Shown one piece after another: positions 15,385 through 25,947 of a stretch of DNA of 64,000 nt (within the stretch, counting starts at the first letter, position 1; each line of letters starts with the position of its first letter). Below the pieces are notes generated by a model that was not told where the DNA came from, did no database searches, and saw nothing but the letters and a program-made list of their open reading frames with translations. A program made the translations under genes and the position numbers. The stretch comes from Flavobacterium sp. GSB-24 (GTDB lineage: Bacteria > Bacteroidota > Bacteroidia > Flavobacteriales > Flavobacteriaceae), in the NCBI RefSeq assembly GCF_027924665.1, contig NZ_AP027043.1:2356001-2420000 (forward strand), read 5' to 3'.

Positions 15385-16839
15385 TTAAAGACTCGGTAAA
15401 TCTCCTTTTCCTTTAGTAGGCAGGTTAGTAGATCCCATAAGGAATAGATCTACCTCTCTTGCTGCTTCGCGACCTTCTGAAATAGCCCACACGATTAATG
15501 ATTGTCCTCTTCTCATATCACCAGCAGTGAAAATGTGAGGTACGTTTGTCTGATAGTTATGCGCTTTGTAATTGCTTCTAGCATCAGTTTCAATTCCTAA
15601 CTGCTCGCTTAACGTTTTCTCTGGTCCTGTAAATCCAAGAGCCAATAACGCTAAATCGCAAGGCCAGATTTTCTCAGAACCTTCTTTTTCGATTAATTCA
15701 GGTCTTTGTCCTGGAGTCATTTTCCATTGTACTTCAACGGTTTTTAGTCCAGTTAATTCTCCTTTATCATTAGAAATGAATTCTTTAGTATTGATTAGCC
15801 AGTTTCTGTCGCAGCCTTCTTCGTGAGAAGAAGATGTTTTTAACTGCAACGGCCAGAAAGGCCAAGGAGTTGACTCGCTTCTTCCAACTGGAGGTTTTGG
15901 TAAAATCTCAAAGTTAGTAACCGATTTAGCTCCGTGTCTGTTTGAAGTTCCGATACAGTCAGAACCAGTATCTCCACCACCAATAACGATTACATCTTTA
16001 CCGGTTGCTTTAATTTGATCTGGAATTGATTCTCCAAATAATACTTTAGTCTGCTGCGTTAAGAAATCCATTGCCTGAACAACACCTTTGCTTTCGATTC
16101 CTTTAGTTGGCAAGCTTCTTCTTTCTGTTGCTCCTCCGCATAAAACGATAGAATCAAATGCATTTAATTCTTCTACGCTGAAGTTAACACCAACGTTTAC
16201 GTTTGTTTTGAAAGTGATTCCTTCTGCTTCAAGAATTACTACACGTCTGTCGATAATTTCTTTTTCTAATTTGAAATTCGGAATGCCGTAACGTAGTAAA
16301 CCTCCAATAGCATTGTCTCTTTCAAAAACTGTAACGGTGTGTCCAGCTCTGTTTAATTGCTGTGCTGCTGCTAAACCAGCAGGTCCAGAACCAATAACGG
16401 CAACTGTTTTTCCAGTTCTTGTTTTTGGAGCTTGTGGTTTGATCCATCCTTCAGCAAAACCTCTTTCAACAATGTTTTTCTCGATGTTTTCGATAGATAC
16501 AGGATCTTTAATGATTCCTAATACGCATGCTTTTTCGCATGGAGCAGGGCATAAGCGTCCTGTAAATTCTGGAAAGTTATTAGTAGACTGTAAAATCTCT
16601 AATGCACTCTGCCACTCTTCCTGATGTACCATGTCGTTGAAGTCTGGAATTAAATTTCCTAACGGACAACCGCTGTGGCAAAAAGGAATACCACAATCCA
16701 TACATCTTGAACCTTGTTCTTTTATTTTATCTTTTGCTAACGGAATAGTAAATTCGTTGTAGTTCGAAACACGTTCTGCTACTGCTAAATTACTTTCGTC
16801 GGCTCTATTATATTCTTTAAATCCGCCTATTTTACCCAT
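15385..16839 (-). CDS. gltD: Glutamate synthase, small subunit
   Basis: The 484-aa protein is the electron-transfer subunit of glutamate synthase, which makes glutamate from 2-oxoglutarate and glutamine. Two cysteine clusters near the N-terminus (CMDCGIPFCHSGCPLGNLIP and CPAPCEKACVLG) bind iron-sulfur centres. Then come an FAD-binding Rossmann motif VIGSGPAGLAAAQQL, a second nucleotide motif VIGGGDTGSDCIGT, and a C-terminal GDMRRGQSLIVWAI. Length is normal (about 480). It lies downstream of gltB and is expected to be co-transcribed with it, separated by about 130 bp that carry a 17-bp inverted repeat. Confidence 0.96.
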   Translation of the reverse strand: MGKIGGFKEYNRADESNLAVAERVSNYNEFTIPLAKDKIKEQGSRCMDCGIPFCHSGCPLGNLIPDFNDMVHQEEWQSALEILQSTNNFPEFTGRLCPAPCEKACVLGIIKDPVSIENIEKNIVERGFAEGWIKPQAPKTRTGKTVAVIGSGPAGLAAAQQLNRAGHTVTVFERDNAIGGLLRYGIPNFKLEKEIIDRRVVILEAEGITFKTNVNVGVNFSVEELNAFDSIVLCGGATERRSLPTKGIESKGVVQAMDFLTQQTKVLFGESIPDQIKATGKDVIVIGGGDTGSDCIGTSNRHGAKSVTNFEILPKPPVGRSESTPWPFWPLQLKTSSSHEEGCDRNWLINTKEFISNDKGELTGLKTVEVQWKMTPGQRPELIEKEGSEKIWPCDLALLALGFTGPEKTLSEQLGIETDARSNYKAHNYQTNVPHIFTAGDMRRGQSLIVWAISEGREAAREVDLFLMGSTNLPTKGKGDLPSL

Positions 16840-16868
16840 GACATTTTAAATTAAATTCCAATTTCTTT

Positions 16869-16949
16869 AAATTCCAAATTCCAATCCTTCGACTTCGCTC
16901 AGGAAGACATTTTCATTGGCATTAACATTGCCATTGGAATTTGGAATTT
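16869..16949. repeat. Intergenic inverted repeat between gltB and gltD
   Basis: Perfect 17-bp arms, AAATTCCAAATTCCAAT at 16869-16885 and its complement at 16933-16949, enclose a loop with CCTTCGACTTCGCTCAGG. The loop motif resembles a Bacteroidota dispersed repeat. It lies inside the gltBD transcript. Confidence 0.7.
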
Positions 16950-16968
16950 TATTTTTTGAAATTGATTT

Positions 16969-19900
16969 TTATCCAGCTATTAATTCTTCTATTTTTTTCT
17001 CTTCTGCAATTCTTTGTAATGCTTTTTTGTAATCAGTTGGCATTACTTTTACGAAGTGCTTTTGTTCATTTTCCCAGTCTGCTAAAATTCTTTTTGCTAA
17101 TGGACTGCTTGTGTACAATGAATGATTTTTGATCAATCGTCTTAGTTTGGTAACGTCCTCGTCTTCCATCGGATCGAATGCAACCATTTCCATGTTACAT
17201 ACTGTCGAATCGAATTTCTTATTTGGATCGTAAACATAAGCTACACCACCGCTCATACCAGCTGCGAAGTTTCTTCCTGTTTTTCCTAAAACCACCACTG
17301 TACCACCGGTCATGTACTCGCATCCGTGATCTCCAATTCCTTCAACAACTGCTGTTGCTCCAGAATTTCTCACACAAAAACGCTCACCGGCCATTCCGTT
17401 AATATAAGCCTCTCCGGTAATAGCTCCGTAAAGGGCAACGTTTCCAATAATGATGTTATCTTCAGGTTTGAAGGTTGCAGTAGGAGGTACTTTTACAATT
17501 AGTTTTCCTCCAGAAAGACCTTTTCCTAAGTAATCATTACAGTTTCCGTGAATTTTAAACGACAATCCGTTTGTTGCAAAAGCACCAAAACTTTGTCCGG
17601 CAGAACCTTCAAAATCAACTAAAATAGTGTCTTCAGGTAAACCTTGTGCGCCATATATTTTTGAGATTTCGTTACTCAAAATCGCACCTACAGAACGGTC
17701 TGTATTTTTAATTTTAAAGGTTACTCTTGTTTTCTCTTTTCTATAGATTGACGGAATTGCTTCTTTGATGATGTCAAAATCCAATACGTTTTCAAGTTGG
17801 TGATCTTGAGTAGTTGTATTATGATTTGGCTCTGTTTTGGCTTTTTCCGGTTTGTATAGAATTGTAGACAAGTCTAAACCATTTGCTTTATAATGTTTAA
17901 TGGCTTTGTTCACATTTAATTTTTGTGACTGTCCGACCATTTCTTTTAAAGTTCTGAAACCTAACTGCGCCATGATTTCTCTTAGTTCTTCAGCAATAAA
18001 ATACATGAAGTTGATTACGTGCTCTGGAGTTCCTTTGAAATTTTTTCTCAATTCTGGATCCTGAGTCGCGATACCAACCGGACATGTATTTAAGTGACAA
18101 GCTCTCATCATGATACATCCAGAAGCAACAAGAGGCGCAGTTGCAAAACCAAATTCTTCTGCTCCTAATAATGCAGCGATAGCAACGTCACGACCAGTTT
18201 TCAACTGTCCGTCACATTCTAAAACTACACGGCTTCTTAAATCGTTTAAGATCAAAGTCTGCTGTGCCTCAGCTAAACCAAGTTCCCAAGGAATACCTGT
18301 GTGCTGTAAAGATGTTAATGGTGCAGCTCCCGTTCCTCCATCATAACCAGAAATTAAGATTACGTCAGCTTTTGCTTTGGCAACACCGGCAGCGATAGTT
18401 CCAACTCCAACTTCAGAAACTAATTTTACGTTTACACGCGCTTCACGATTGGCATTTTTCAAGTCGTAAATCAATTGAGATAAATCCTCAATAGAATAAA
18501 TATCGTGGTGAGGAGGAGGCGAAATCAAACCTACATAAGGTGTAGAGTTTCTTGTCTCAGCAATCCAAGGCACAACTTTTTCTCCAGGTAACTGTCCACC
18601 TTCACCAGGTTTCGCTCCCTGAGCCATTTTGATTTGGATTTCTTTAGCGTTTGTCAAATAGTTGATCGAAACACCAAAACGTCCTGAAGCAACCTGTTTA
18701 ATTGCAGAGTTTCTAGAATCTCCGTTAATTTCTTTTTGGAAACGTCTTGGATCTTCTCCACCTTCTCCAGAATTACTTTTACCACCGATTCTGTTCATGG
18801 CAATTGCTAAATTCTCATGCGCTTCCTGGCTGATAGAGCCGTAAGACATTGCGCCTGTTTTGAATTTCTTAACAATTTCTGTCCAAGGTTCTACCTCGTC
18901 AATAGAAATTGGATCTAAATTGTTGAATTCAAATAAACCTCTAATAGTCATTAAGTTTGAGCTTTGCTCGTTAACCGCATTAGAGTATTCTTTATAACTT
19001 TCTGGGCTGTTTAAACGAACCGCTTGTTGTAATTTAGAAATAGTAGTTGGGTTAAACATGTGTTTTTCACCACCGCGTCTCCATCTGTAAATACCTCCAA
19101 TTTCAAGAGAAAGCAAGTTTGCAATTTTTGAATTTGGGAAAGCTTTTTGGAAACGTTTTTTAACCTCTTTTTCAACTTCCATTAAACCAATTCCTTCAAT
19201 TCTAGATGGAGTATAAGGGAAATATTTTGATGTAAATGTTTTGTTTAAACCTAAAATCTCGAAAATTTGGGCAGCTCTGTACGAATGTAATGTAGAGATA
19301 CCAATTTTGTTCATGATTTTTACGATACCTTTTGCAATTGCTTTATTGTAATTTACAATTGCATAATCAGCTTTTACACCTGTAATAAATCCTTGGGCAA
19401 CTTGATCGTAAATGATTTCGTTTACCATGTATGGATTGATTGCACTTGCACCGTATCCAAACAATAAAGCAAAATGATGCGGTTCACGAGGCTCTGCAGA
19501 TTCGATGATGATTCCGAATTTAGAACGAACCTGTAAAATGTTCAAAGAGTGATGAATGTATGAACAAGCCAATAACATAGGAATTGGAGCTAATTCTTCG
19601 CTTACACCTCTATCTGATAAAATAATGATATTACATCCTTCAGAAACAGCTTTGTAAGTTGCCTGAACACATTTTTCTAGCGCGCGCTCTAAACCGTTAA
19701 CTCCTTTTTCTATTTTGTATAAAGTAGAAATAGTAGCGGATTTGAAATCTGGGTGATCAATGTTTCTAATTTTATCCAAATCCTCGTTAGAAATAACTGG
19801 ATTTTGGATTTTTAGTTTTTTACACTGCTTAGATTCAATTTCAAAAATATTGAAATCGCCGCCCACTGCTAAACTGATATCCGTAATAATTTCTTCACGA

Positions 19901-21486
19901 ATACCATCCAAAGGCGGGTTAGTAACCTGAGCAAATAATTGTTTGAAATAGTTATACAACAATTGAGGCTGGTCCGACAATACTGCCAAAGGCGTATCGT
20001 TACCCATAGAACTGATTGCTTCAGCTCCTTGTCCTCCCATTGGGTTGATGATTGTTTTTAAATCTTCAATAGTATAACCAAATAACTTTTGTCTAGTTAC
20101 GAAATCTAATTTTTCAACAGGAGTTGGGTTATTTGTGTATGGGATTTTAGCTAAAGGCAATAAGTTAGCATCTAACCATTCTTGGTAAGGACGTTTTGTT
20201 ACAATTGCTTTTTTAACTTCTTCGTCTTCAATAATACGACCTTCGTTCATATCAACCAAGAACATTTTTCCTGGCTCTAAACGACCGTGCTGAATTACAT
20301 CTTCTGGATCGATATCTAGTACACCAATTTCAGATGACATAATTACGAATCCGCTTTTTGTTAAAGTATAACGAGAAGGACGCAGACCATTTCTGTCTAA
20401 CAAGGCACCAATAACGTTACCATCTGTAAACGGAATAGAAGCGGGACCATCCCAAGGTTCCATAATACAAGCGTTGAACTCGTAAAATGCTCTTTTTTCT
20501 GGAGACATTGTCTGATGTTTTTCCCAAGCTTCTGGAACAACCATCATCATTGCCTCAGGAAGAGAACGACCTGTCATTAATAAAAGTTCAACCACCATAT
20601 CCATAGAAGCAGAATCTGATTTTCCTTCTAAGATAATTGGGAATAATTTTTTGATATCATCGCCAAAAACAGCACTCTGCATAAGCTCTTCACGAGCACG
20701 CATACGGCTAACGTTTCCACGAAGTGTGTTGATCTCACCATTATGACACATGTATCTAAACGGTTGAGCTAAGTCCCAAGAAGGGAATGTATTTGTAGAG
20801 AAACGCTGGTGTACAAGTGCTAAACGAGTCACCAAGTCTGGATCTTTCAAATCTATATAATAACGGCTGATGTCTTCCGGCATCAATAGACCTTTATATA
20901 TTATAGTAGTTGTCGATAAACTAGTAAAATAAAACATGTGGCTTTCTGAGGTTTTAGATCCTCTTACGGCATGTTCAGCAATTTTTCTAGCTGCAAAAAG
21001 TTTTGCATTAAATTCTTGTTCAGTTAAGTTTTGTCCGTTTTTAGAAACGAAAACTTGTTTAACTGTTGGTTCTTTTTCTGCGGCGATTTGCCCTAAATTT
21101 TCAACGTCAACAGGTACATCTCTCCAACCTAAGATCTTTAAGTTTTGATCTTTAATAGTTGCTTCAAATGCATTAATACAAAAAGAAACCTGGTTTTTGC
21201 TTTTTGGTAAAAAAACCATTCCTACTGCATACTCACGCGCTTCTGGGATTTCAAAGTCACAAACTTTCTTAAAAAAATCATGAGGGATGTCGAATAAAAT
21301 TCCGGCCCCGTCACCAGTTCGTCCATCAGAACTAACTGCACCACGATGTTCCAATTTAATTAAGATGTCTAATGCTTTGTGAATGATATCATTTGACTTA
21401 ATACCATTCAAATTACAAATAAATCCTGCACCACAATTGTCGTGTTCAAATTCAGGCAGATAAAGCCCTTGTTCTTTAACTCTCAT
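16969..21486 (-). CDS. gltB: Glutamate synthase, large subunit
   Basis: With start ATG 21486 this is a 1505-aa glutamate synthase. It begins [20 protein letters not shown]. The Cys becomes the N-terminal nucleophile of the type II glutamine amidotransferase domain, after a short propeptide is removed. Residues about 410-800 form the central domain. [10 protein letters not shown] and [18 protein letters not shown] mark the FMN/2-oxoglutarate synthase domain, with an iron-sulfur loop [12 protein letters not shown]. The C-terminal third is the GXGXG beta-helix ([27 protein letters not shown]). An ATG 14 codons upstream exists, but a -7 element (21504-21511) lies inside that extension, so 21486 is preferred. 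The gene is followed by gltD. Confidence 0.96.
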   Translation of the reverse strand: MRVKEQGLYLPEFEHDNCGAGFICNLNGIKSNDIIHKALDILIKLEHRGAVSSDGRTGDGAGILFDIPHDFFKKVCDFEIPEAREYAVGMVFLPKSKNQVSFCINAFEATIKDQNLKILGWRDVPVDVENLGQIAAEKEPTVKQVFVSKNGQNLTEQEFNAKLFAARKIAEHAVRGSKTSESHMFYFTSLSTTTIIYKGLLMPEDISRYYIDLKDPDLVTRLALVHQRFSTNTFPSWDLAQPFRYMCHNGEINTLRGNVSRMRAREELMQSAVFGDDIKKLFPIILEGKSDSASMDMVVELLLMTGRSLPEAMMMVVPEAWEKHQTMSPEKRAFYEFNACIMEPWDGPASIPFTDGNVIGALLDRNGLRPSRYTLTKSGFVIMSSEIGVLDIDPEDVIQHGRLEPGKMFLVDMNEGRIIEDEEVKKAIVTKRPYQEWLDANLLPLAKIPYTNNPTPVEKLDFVTRQKLFGYTIEDLKTIINPMGGQGAEAISSMGNDTPLAVLSDQPQLLYNYFKQLFAQVTNPPLDGIREEIITDISLAVGGDFNIFEIESKQCKKLKIQNPVISNEDLDKIRNIDHPDFKSATISTLYKIEKGVNGLERALEKCVQATYKAVSEGCNIIILSDRGVSEELAPIPMLLACSYIHHSLNILQVRSKFGIIIESAEPREPHHFALLFGYGASAINPYMVNEIIYDQVAQGFITGVKADYAIVNYNKAIAKGIVKIMNKIGISTLHSYRAAQIFEILGLNKTFTSKYFPYTPSRIEGIGLMEVEKEVKKRFQKAFPNSKIANLLSLEIGGIYRWRRGGEKHMFNPTTISKLQQAVRLNSPESYKEYSNAVNEQSSNLMTIRGLFEFNNLDPISIDEVEPWTEIVKKFKTGAMSYGSISQEAHENLAIAMNRIGGKSNSGEGGEDPRRFQKEINGDSRNSAIKQVASGRFGVSINYLTNAKEIQIKMAQGAKPGEGGQLPGEKVVPWIAETRNSTPYVGLISPPPHHDIYSIEDLSQLIYDLKNANREARVNVKLVSEVGVGTIAAGVAKAKADVILISGYDGGTGAAPLTSLQHTGIPWELGLAEAQQTLILNDLRSRVVLECDGQLKTGRDVAIAALLGAEEFGFATAPLVASGCIMMRACHLNTCPVGIATQDPELRKNFKGTPEHVINFMYFIAEELREIMAQLGFRTLKEMVGQSQKLNVNKAIKHYKANGLDLSTILYKPEKAKTEPNHNTTTQDHQLENVLDFDIIKEAIPSIYRKEKTRVTFKIKNTDRSVGAILSNEISKIYGAQGLPEDTILVDFEGSAGQSFGAFATNGLSFKIHGNCNDYLGKGLSGGKLIVKVPPTATFKPEDNIIIGNVALYGAITGEAYINGMAGERFCVRNSGATAVVEGIGDHGCEYMTGGTVVVLGKTGRNFAAGMSGGVAYVYDPNKKFDSTVCNMEMVAFDPMEDEDVTKLRRLIKNHSLYTSSPLAKRILADWENEQKHFVKVMPTDYKKALQRIAEEKKIEELIAG

Positions 21487-21503
21487 TCTTGATATTTTTT
21501 CTA

Positions 21504-21511
21504 CAAAAATA
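21504..21511 (-). promoter_or_regulatory. gltB -7 element
   Basis: CAAAAATA on the plus strand reads TATTTTTG on the minus strand, a TAnnTTTG match 18 bp upstream of the chosen gltB start. No clear -33 was found. The 416-bp space 21487-21902 between gltB and sucC holds this element and the sucC promoter, and I see no gene in it. Confidence 0.42.
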
Positions 21512-21846
21512 AAGATTTCGTTAAACATAATGTATTGAAATTATGTATTCGCTTTCATTTTTATAGTAATATTAGAAAAAGGGTTCTTAAATGATAATAT
21601 TATTATATAAACGATTGCGAATTATCAAAATCATAATTGACAATAAAATATATTAAGAAAAATCGTCTCTAAGGTATTGAATTCAGTGAAGTTTTTGTTA
21701 AATATCAAACGTTTTAGCGGTTTTGTGTTAACATTAACAAAGTGTTTCGTTAACTATTTGTTTGCTTTCAAAAAGTTTCAACGTTTAATACCTATGGGTA
21801 ACATTTATTTAATTGAAAAAGATTTTACTATTAAGTTGTATTTTGT

Positions 21847-21854
21847 TACTTTTG
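21847..21854 (+). promoter_or_regulatory. sucC -7 element
   Basis: TACTTTTG matches TAnnTTTG and lies 49 bp before the sucC start codon. The -33 is not clear. Confidence 0.5.
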
Positions 21855-21902
21855 TCGCACTTTTATTCTGAAATAAATTCAGAACCAGACAAATTCTATA
21901 TT

Positions 21903-23096
21903 ATGAACATACACGAATATCAAGGAAAAGAAATTTTAGCGAGTTACGGAGTACGCGTACAACGCGGAATTGTGGCTAACAATGCGGTTGAAGCTGTAGC
22001 TGCTGCAAAACAATTAACTGCCGAAACTGGTACAGGATGGCATGTAATAAAAGCGCAAATTCACGCAGGTGGTCGTGGAAAAGGTGGTGGAGTTAAGCTG
22101 GCAAAAAACTTACAACAAGTTGAAGAGTTAGCAGAACAAATCATCGGAATGCAATTGATCACGCCTCAGACTCCGCCTGAAGGTAAAAAAGTAAACAAAA
22201 TATTAGTTGCAGAAGATGTTTACTATCCAGGTGAAAGCGAAACTTCTGAATTTTATGTTTCTGTTTTATTGAATAGAGGTACAGGACGCAACATGATTAT
22301 GTATTCTACTGAAGGTGGAATGGATATCGAAGAAGTTGCTGAGCACACACCGCACTTAATCTTTACTGAAGAAATCGATCCAGCTGTTGGATTGCAAGGT
22401 TTCCAAGCTAGAAGAGTTGCTTTCAACTTAGGTCTTTCTGGAAATGCTTTCAAAGAAATGGTGAAATTCATCGATGCATTATACAATGCTTACATTGGTT
22501 CTGATGCTTCTATGTTTGAAATCAACCCAGTTTTAAAAACTTCTGATAACAAAATCTTAGCTGTTGATGCTAAAGTAAATATCGACGATAACGCTTTATA
22601 CAGACAACCTAAATATGCTGAAATGAGAGATATCCGTGAGGAGAATCCAATTGAAGTTGAAGCTAAAGAAGTTGGTCTAAACTATGTTGACCTTGACGGT
22701 ACTGTAGGATGTATGGTAAACGGAGCCGGTCTTGCAATGGCAACTATGGACTTAATTAAATACGCTGGCTTTGAGCCTGCTAACTTCCTTGACGTTGGTG
22801 GAACTGCTGATGCTAAACGTGTTGAAACAGCTTTCAGAATTATCTTGAAAGATCCAAACGTAAAAGCTATTTTGATTAACATCTTCGGAGGAATCGTTCG
22901 TTGTGACCGTGTTGCTCAAGGTGTTGTTGATGCTTACAAAAACATGGGAGACGCTATCAATGTGCCAATTATTGTTCGTTTGCAAGGAACAAATGCTGAA
23001 ATTGCAAAAGAATTAATCGACAACTCTGGTATGCCAATCTTATCTGCAGTTCAATTCCAAGAAGCTGCTGATCAAGTTAAAGCTGCACTTTCTTAA
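21903..23096 (+). CDS. sucC: Succinyl-CoA ligase, beta subunit
   Basis: From ATG 21903 ([20 protein letters not shown], the standard SucC start) this is 397 aa. It has the ATP-grasp domain with [15 protein letters not shown] and a C-terminal CoA-ligase domain with [13 protein letters not shown]. The enzyme converts succinyl-CoA to succinate with formation of ATP or GTP, in the citric acid cycle. A TTG start 90 bp upstream would add a hydrophobic segment not found in SucC, so it is rejected. No sucD is adjacent, unlike in E. coli. The gene is followed by a strong terminator. Confidence 0.96.
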   Translation: MNIHEYQGKEILASYGVRVQRGIVANNAVEAVAAAKQLTAETGTGWHVIKAQIHAGGRGKGGGVKLAKNLQQVEELAEQIIGMQLITPQTPPEGKKVNKILVAEDVYYPGESETSEFYVSVLLNRGTGRNMIMYSTEGGMDIEEVAEHTPHLIFTEEIDPAVGLQGFQARRVAFNLGLSGNAFKEMVKFIDALYNAYIGSDASMFEINPVLKTSDNKILAVDAKVNIDDNALYRQPKYAEMRDIREENPIEVEAKEVGLNYVDLDGTVGCMVNGAGLAMATMDLIKYAGFEPANFLDVGGTADAKRVETAFRIILKDPNVKAILINIFGGIVRCDRVAQGVVDAYKNMGDAINVPIIVRLQGTNAEIAKELIDNSGMPILSAVQFQEAADQVKAALS

Positions 23097-23120
23097 TCAA
23101 ATAAGAAATCAATTTATATA

Positions 23121-23153
23121 GAAAATCCCTTCGATATTCGGAGGGATTTTTTT
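23121..23153 (+). terminator. sucC terminator
   Basis: AAATCCCT (23123) pairs with AGGGATTT around an 11-nt loop and is followed by T residues. Confidence 0.82.
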
Positions 23154-23161
23154 GTGGGTAA

Positions 23162-23286
23162 TTTAACCGCAATGAGCGCAAAGTTTTTTTTATTTATAGG
23201 ATTTAATATAACCGCAAAGTTCGCAAAGCTTTATCAATAAAAACTTTGCGAACTTAGCGTAAATCCTTGTGCCCTTTGCTGTTAAA
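23162..23286. repeat. Dispersed CTTTGCG-type inverted repeat
   Basis: A 12-bp perfect core (AAGTTCGCAAAG at 23217-23228, CTTTGCGAACTT at 23244-23255) sits inside further paired arms (AGGATTTA/TAAATCCT, GCAAAG/CTTTGC, TTTAAC/GTTAAA). The same words recur at 48351-48495. Confidence 0.72.
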
Positions 23287-23302
23287 CTTTAACAGTTATT
23301 AA

Positions 23303-23767
23303 TTATTTTTTATTCTTACCGTTTTTGAAAACTACTTTTTCTACAACAACTGGTTTTCCATTTCCTTTTGGGAATGCTTTCTTTTTAGGTTTTCCAGCTG
23401 ATGAACCTGACTTTGAAGAACTTTGATCTCCTCTGTATTTTTCTGAATCTTTTGGAGCTGCTTTAAATTCTGGTCTTTCTTTAGACGTTTCCTTCTTCGG
23501 AATTTCAGCCTTATGTTTCGCCAAAACGTCATTTGAGTTTTTAGGGTTTTCTTTCGTTCCTCTTAAATGAATTACCAATCCGTTTAAGAAATTACGCAAA
23601 ACCTGATCGCCGCATTCCATGTAATTTGGGTGATCTTCTGCTCTAAAAAAAGCACCTAATTCTGATTTTGTAATTCTAAAATCTACCAATTCTAAAATTT
23701 CAACTATTTGATCATCACGGAGCATCAAAGCCACGCGAAGTTTTTTAAGTATATCGTTATTTGTCAT
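23303..23767 (-). CDS. DUF1456 family protein (YehS-like), 154 aa
   Basis: Residues 1-75 show a helical DUF1456 unit: MTNNDILKKLRVALMLRDDQ, then FRITKSELGAFFRAEDHPNY and QVLRNFLNGLVIHLRG. The C-terminal third is low-complexity and strongly basic (Lys/Ser/Gly, with KPKKKAFPKGNGKP), probably disordered and able to bind nucleic acid. A -7 element CAAAGGTA (minus: TACCTTTG) lies at 23857-23864. The function of DUF1456 is not known. Confidence 0.85.
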   Translation of the reverse strand: MTNNDILKKLRVALMLRDDQIVEILELVDFRITKSELGAFFRAEDHPNYMECGDQVLRNFLNGLVIHLRGTKENPKNSNDVLAKHKAEIPKKETSKERPEFKAAPKDSEKYRGDQSSSKSGSSAGKPKKKAFPKGNGKPVVVEKVVFKNGKNKK

Positions 23768-23878
23768 AATTTTTGTTTCAGGTTTTTTTGTTTCAAGTTT
23801 TAGGATTTAAGTTTTTCCAATCTTTACTCCAAGTTAAACTCATTATTTATTTTTTGCAAAGGTAGTTTTTTAAAATGA

Positions 23879-24913
23879 TTAAAATTGAGAATTAAATTCA
23901 TTTAAAATGCCAGCCAATTTGTCCAAATCTTCTTTAAGATGATTAGCGGTAACTACAATACGATTGAGCGGTTCGGCATCTTTTGTGTATTTAAAACTGG
24001 CAATAATTATCTTTTCCTGTTTTAGTTTTTCTACTAAATCATTTGATAGAAGATAAATTAAAGGATAGTTTTTATCAAATTTAATATTGATGCTTTCGTT
24101 TAAAATCGAATCTAAGTAACTTAAGTTATCTCTAAGTTTTTGATGCTGCTTAGCATAAATTTCGGAAGCATCAGAAATAGTCTGAACAAAAGCAGGATTC
24201 ATTCCCGCTGCGCTTGTAAAAACTTCCATTTCTTTTATTTGGTTGATAGTGGCAGCATCGGCTGCAATAAGACCTCCGGTTAAACCAAAAGCTTTCCCCA
24301 AAGAAGAAACCATGATTTTTCTTTTAATTGGATATTGAATTGAATTGAAAATTCCTGAGCCATTTTTTCCAATAATTCCGAAAGAATGGGATTCATCAAC
24401 AATTAGTGTGATTTCTTTGTGATCGGGGATTTCTTTCAAGAAAGAGAAATCAACAGGTTTTGTTTCAAAAGAAGGAACTCCATCCGTTAGAATCGTTATT
24501 TTTTCAGATTTCGGATTCAGTAATCGATCATTTAATTTACCATTTTCAAATAAGGAAAGACTGTTTTCAATTCTAATTGCAGCATGTGTATCATTAAAAT
24601 GAAAGAAACAATCCGTTTGTTTTTTCATTAAATCTATGACCAATTTTCCAGCCAGCATTCCTGAGGAAACCGTGACAGCATTTTCTGATCCAATATGCGA
24701 TGCTAGAAACTTTTCACCGCTATCATAAGCACTTAATTTGACATTGGCAGTTCTGGAGCTTCCGTATGTAGTTCCCCAAGTGCGAATGTTGTGGATTACT
24801 AAATCTTGAAATTCTTTATTTGTTGGTAAACCTAAATAGGCAGTTCCGCCAAAATACAAATATTGCTCTTGGTCAATTTCAATAATTCGATCTGGGAATT
24901 GTTCGACTATCAT
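23879..24913 (-). CDS. PLP-dependent aminotransferase-fold protein (BioF-like), 344 aa
   Basis: The fold-type I PLP pattern is visible: GSSRTANVKLSAY, then TLIVDESHSFGIIG (Asp173, His176) and VSSLGKAFGLTGG with Lys207 as the PLP lysine. This is the alpha-oxoamine synthase (BioF/Kbl) layout but about 50 aa shorter than typical. It starts 2 bp from the stop of the dipeptide epimerase gene, so they form an operon. The true substrate is not evident; a role in muropeptide-derived amino-acid metabolism is inferred from the neighbour. Confidence 0.85.
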   Translation of the reverse strand: MIVEQFPDRIIEIDQEQYLYFGGTAYLGLPTNKEFQDLVIHNIRTWGTTYGSSRTANVKLSAYDSGEKFLASHIGSENAVTVSSGMLAGKLVIDLMKKQTDCFFHFNDTHAAIRIENSLSLFENGKLNDRLLNPKSEKITILTDGVPSFETKPVDFSFLKEIPDHKEITLIVDESHSFGIIGKNGSGIFNSIQYPIKRKIMVSSLGKAFGLTGGLIAADAATINQIKEMEVFTSAAGMNPAFVQTISDASEIYAKQHQKLRDNLSYLDSILNESINIKFDKNYPLIYLLSNDLVEKLKQEKIIIASFKYTKDAEPLNRIVVTANHLKEDLDKLAGILNEFNSQF

Positions 24914-24915
24914 TT

Positions 24916-25926
24916 TTATAAAAGTGTAACTCCAGTTCCGTTAAGATCAGAATAACTTACAACACCGTCTTTTATAGTGACGCCGGTTGCAATATCTTCA
25001 GCCAAAAGAAGTGCGCCATCCATATCCACATAATCCAATTGAGGCAGTAAATGTGCGATTGCAGAAATTCCAACAGTAGATTCGGTCATGCAGCCTACCA
25101 TGGTTTTTAATCCCAATTTTTTAGCTTCTTCGATCATGCGTTTTCCAGGAGTTAGGCCGCCGCATTTTACCAATTTAACGTTCACGCCATGAAAATGATT
25201 GAAGCACTTTGCAACATCTTCTTCAATAATACAACTTTCGTCTGCAATTACAGGAAGAACAGAATGTTTAAAAACTTCTTTATGTCCTTCCCAATTATCA
25301 GCTTTCATGGGCTGTTCTAGAAATTCGACCCCTAGTTTTTTTAATTCAACCGCATTGTTGATTGTTTCCTCAACTCCCCAGCCGCAGTTGGCATCAATTC
25401 TAAAAACGGCATTGGTATGTTTTCGTAGTTCTTTTACAATTTCAATATCTTCTTTTGTTCCGAGTTTAATTTTATAAATCGGCCAAGGAAGTTCCTGCAT
25501 TTTTGAAACCATTTTGTCGATAGAAGCAATTCCGATAGTATAATCTGTCATCGGGTTTCTTTCGGTTGTGTAGTTCCATAATTCGTATAACTTTTTACCT
25601 TTTTTTCTGGCATACAAATCATTATAAGCCAAATCTAAAGCGCACAAAGCAAACATGTCATCTTTTAAATATGGATGGATTTTTGCCCAAAATACCTCCG
25701 GAGTTTCATTTTCTGTACTTTCAATAATGCTTCTAATTTTTTCTAAATCCTGCATCATCATCGGAACCGTTGTATTGTAATACGGATTAGAAGTTGCTTC
25801 TCCAAAACCAGAAAAACCATCGCTTTGTAATTCTACAATTAATGAAGGCTGAAAATCAATTGATTCTCTTGAAATCGTGAAAGTATGTTTTAGTTTGAGA
25901 TTGTATTCTCTTAAAATTAATTTCAT
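24916..25926 (-). CDS. Dipeptide epimerase (L-Ala-D/L-Glu epimerase), enolase superfamily
   Basis: The 336-aa protein has the enolase-superfamily layout. The KxK pair lies at Lys152/Lys154 (IYKIKLG). Metal-binding acids are Asp178 (RIDANCGW), Glu204 (FLEQP) and Asp229 (IADES). The C-terminal catalytic lysine is in NVKLVKCGG (Lys251). These match the muconate-lactonizing subgroup that includes L-Ala-D/L-Glu epimerase. The enzyme epimerises dipeptides from peptidoglycan turnover, which helps use D-Glu. It is the first gene of a two-gene operon. Confidence 0.9.
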   Translation of the reverse strand: MKLILREYNLKLKHTFTISRESIDFQPSLIVELQSDGFSGFGEATSNPYYNTTVPMMMQDLEKIRSIIESTENETPEVFWAKIHPYLKDDMFALCALDLAYNDLYARKKGKKLYELWNYTTERNPMTDYTIGIASIDKMVSKMQELPWPIYKIKLGTKEDIEIVKELRKHTNAVFRIDANCGWGVEETINNAVELKKLGVEFLEQPMKADNWEGHKEVFKHSVLPVIADESCIIEEDVAKCFNHFHGVNVKLVKCGGLTPGKRMIEEAKKLGLKTMVGCMTESTVGISAIAHLLPQLDYVDMDGALLLAEDIATGVTIKDGVVSYSDLNGTGVTLL

Positions 25927-25947
25927 TTTTATAAAAGTATTTTTTTA

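Noticed and set aside
21487..21528. Upstream ATG start of gltB
   Set aside because: It would add 14 residues before the conserved start and would cover the -7 element at 21504-21511. The family N-terminus fits 21486.
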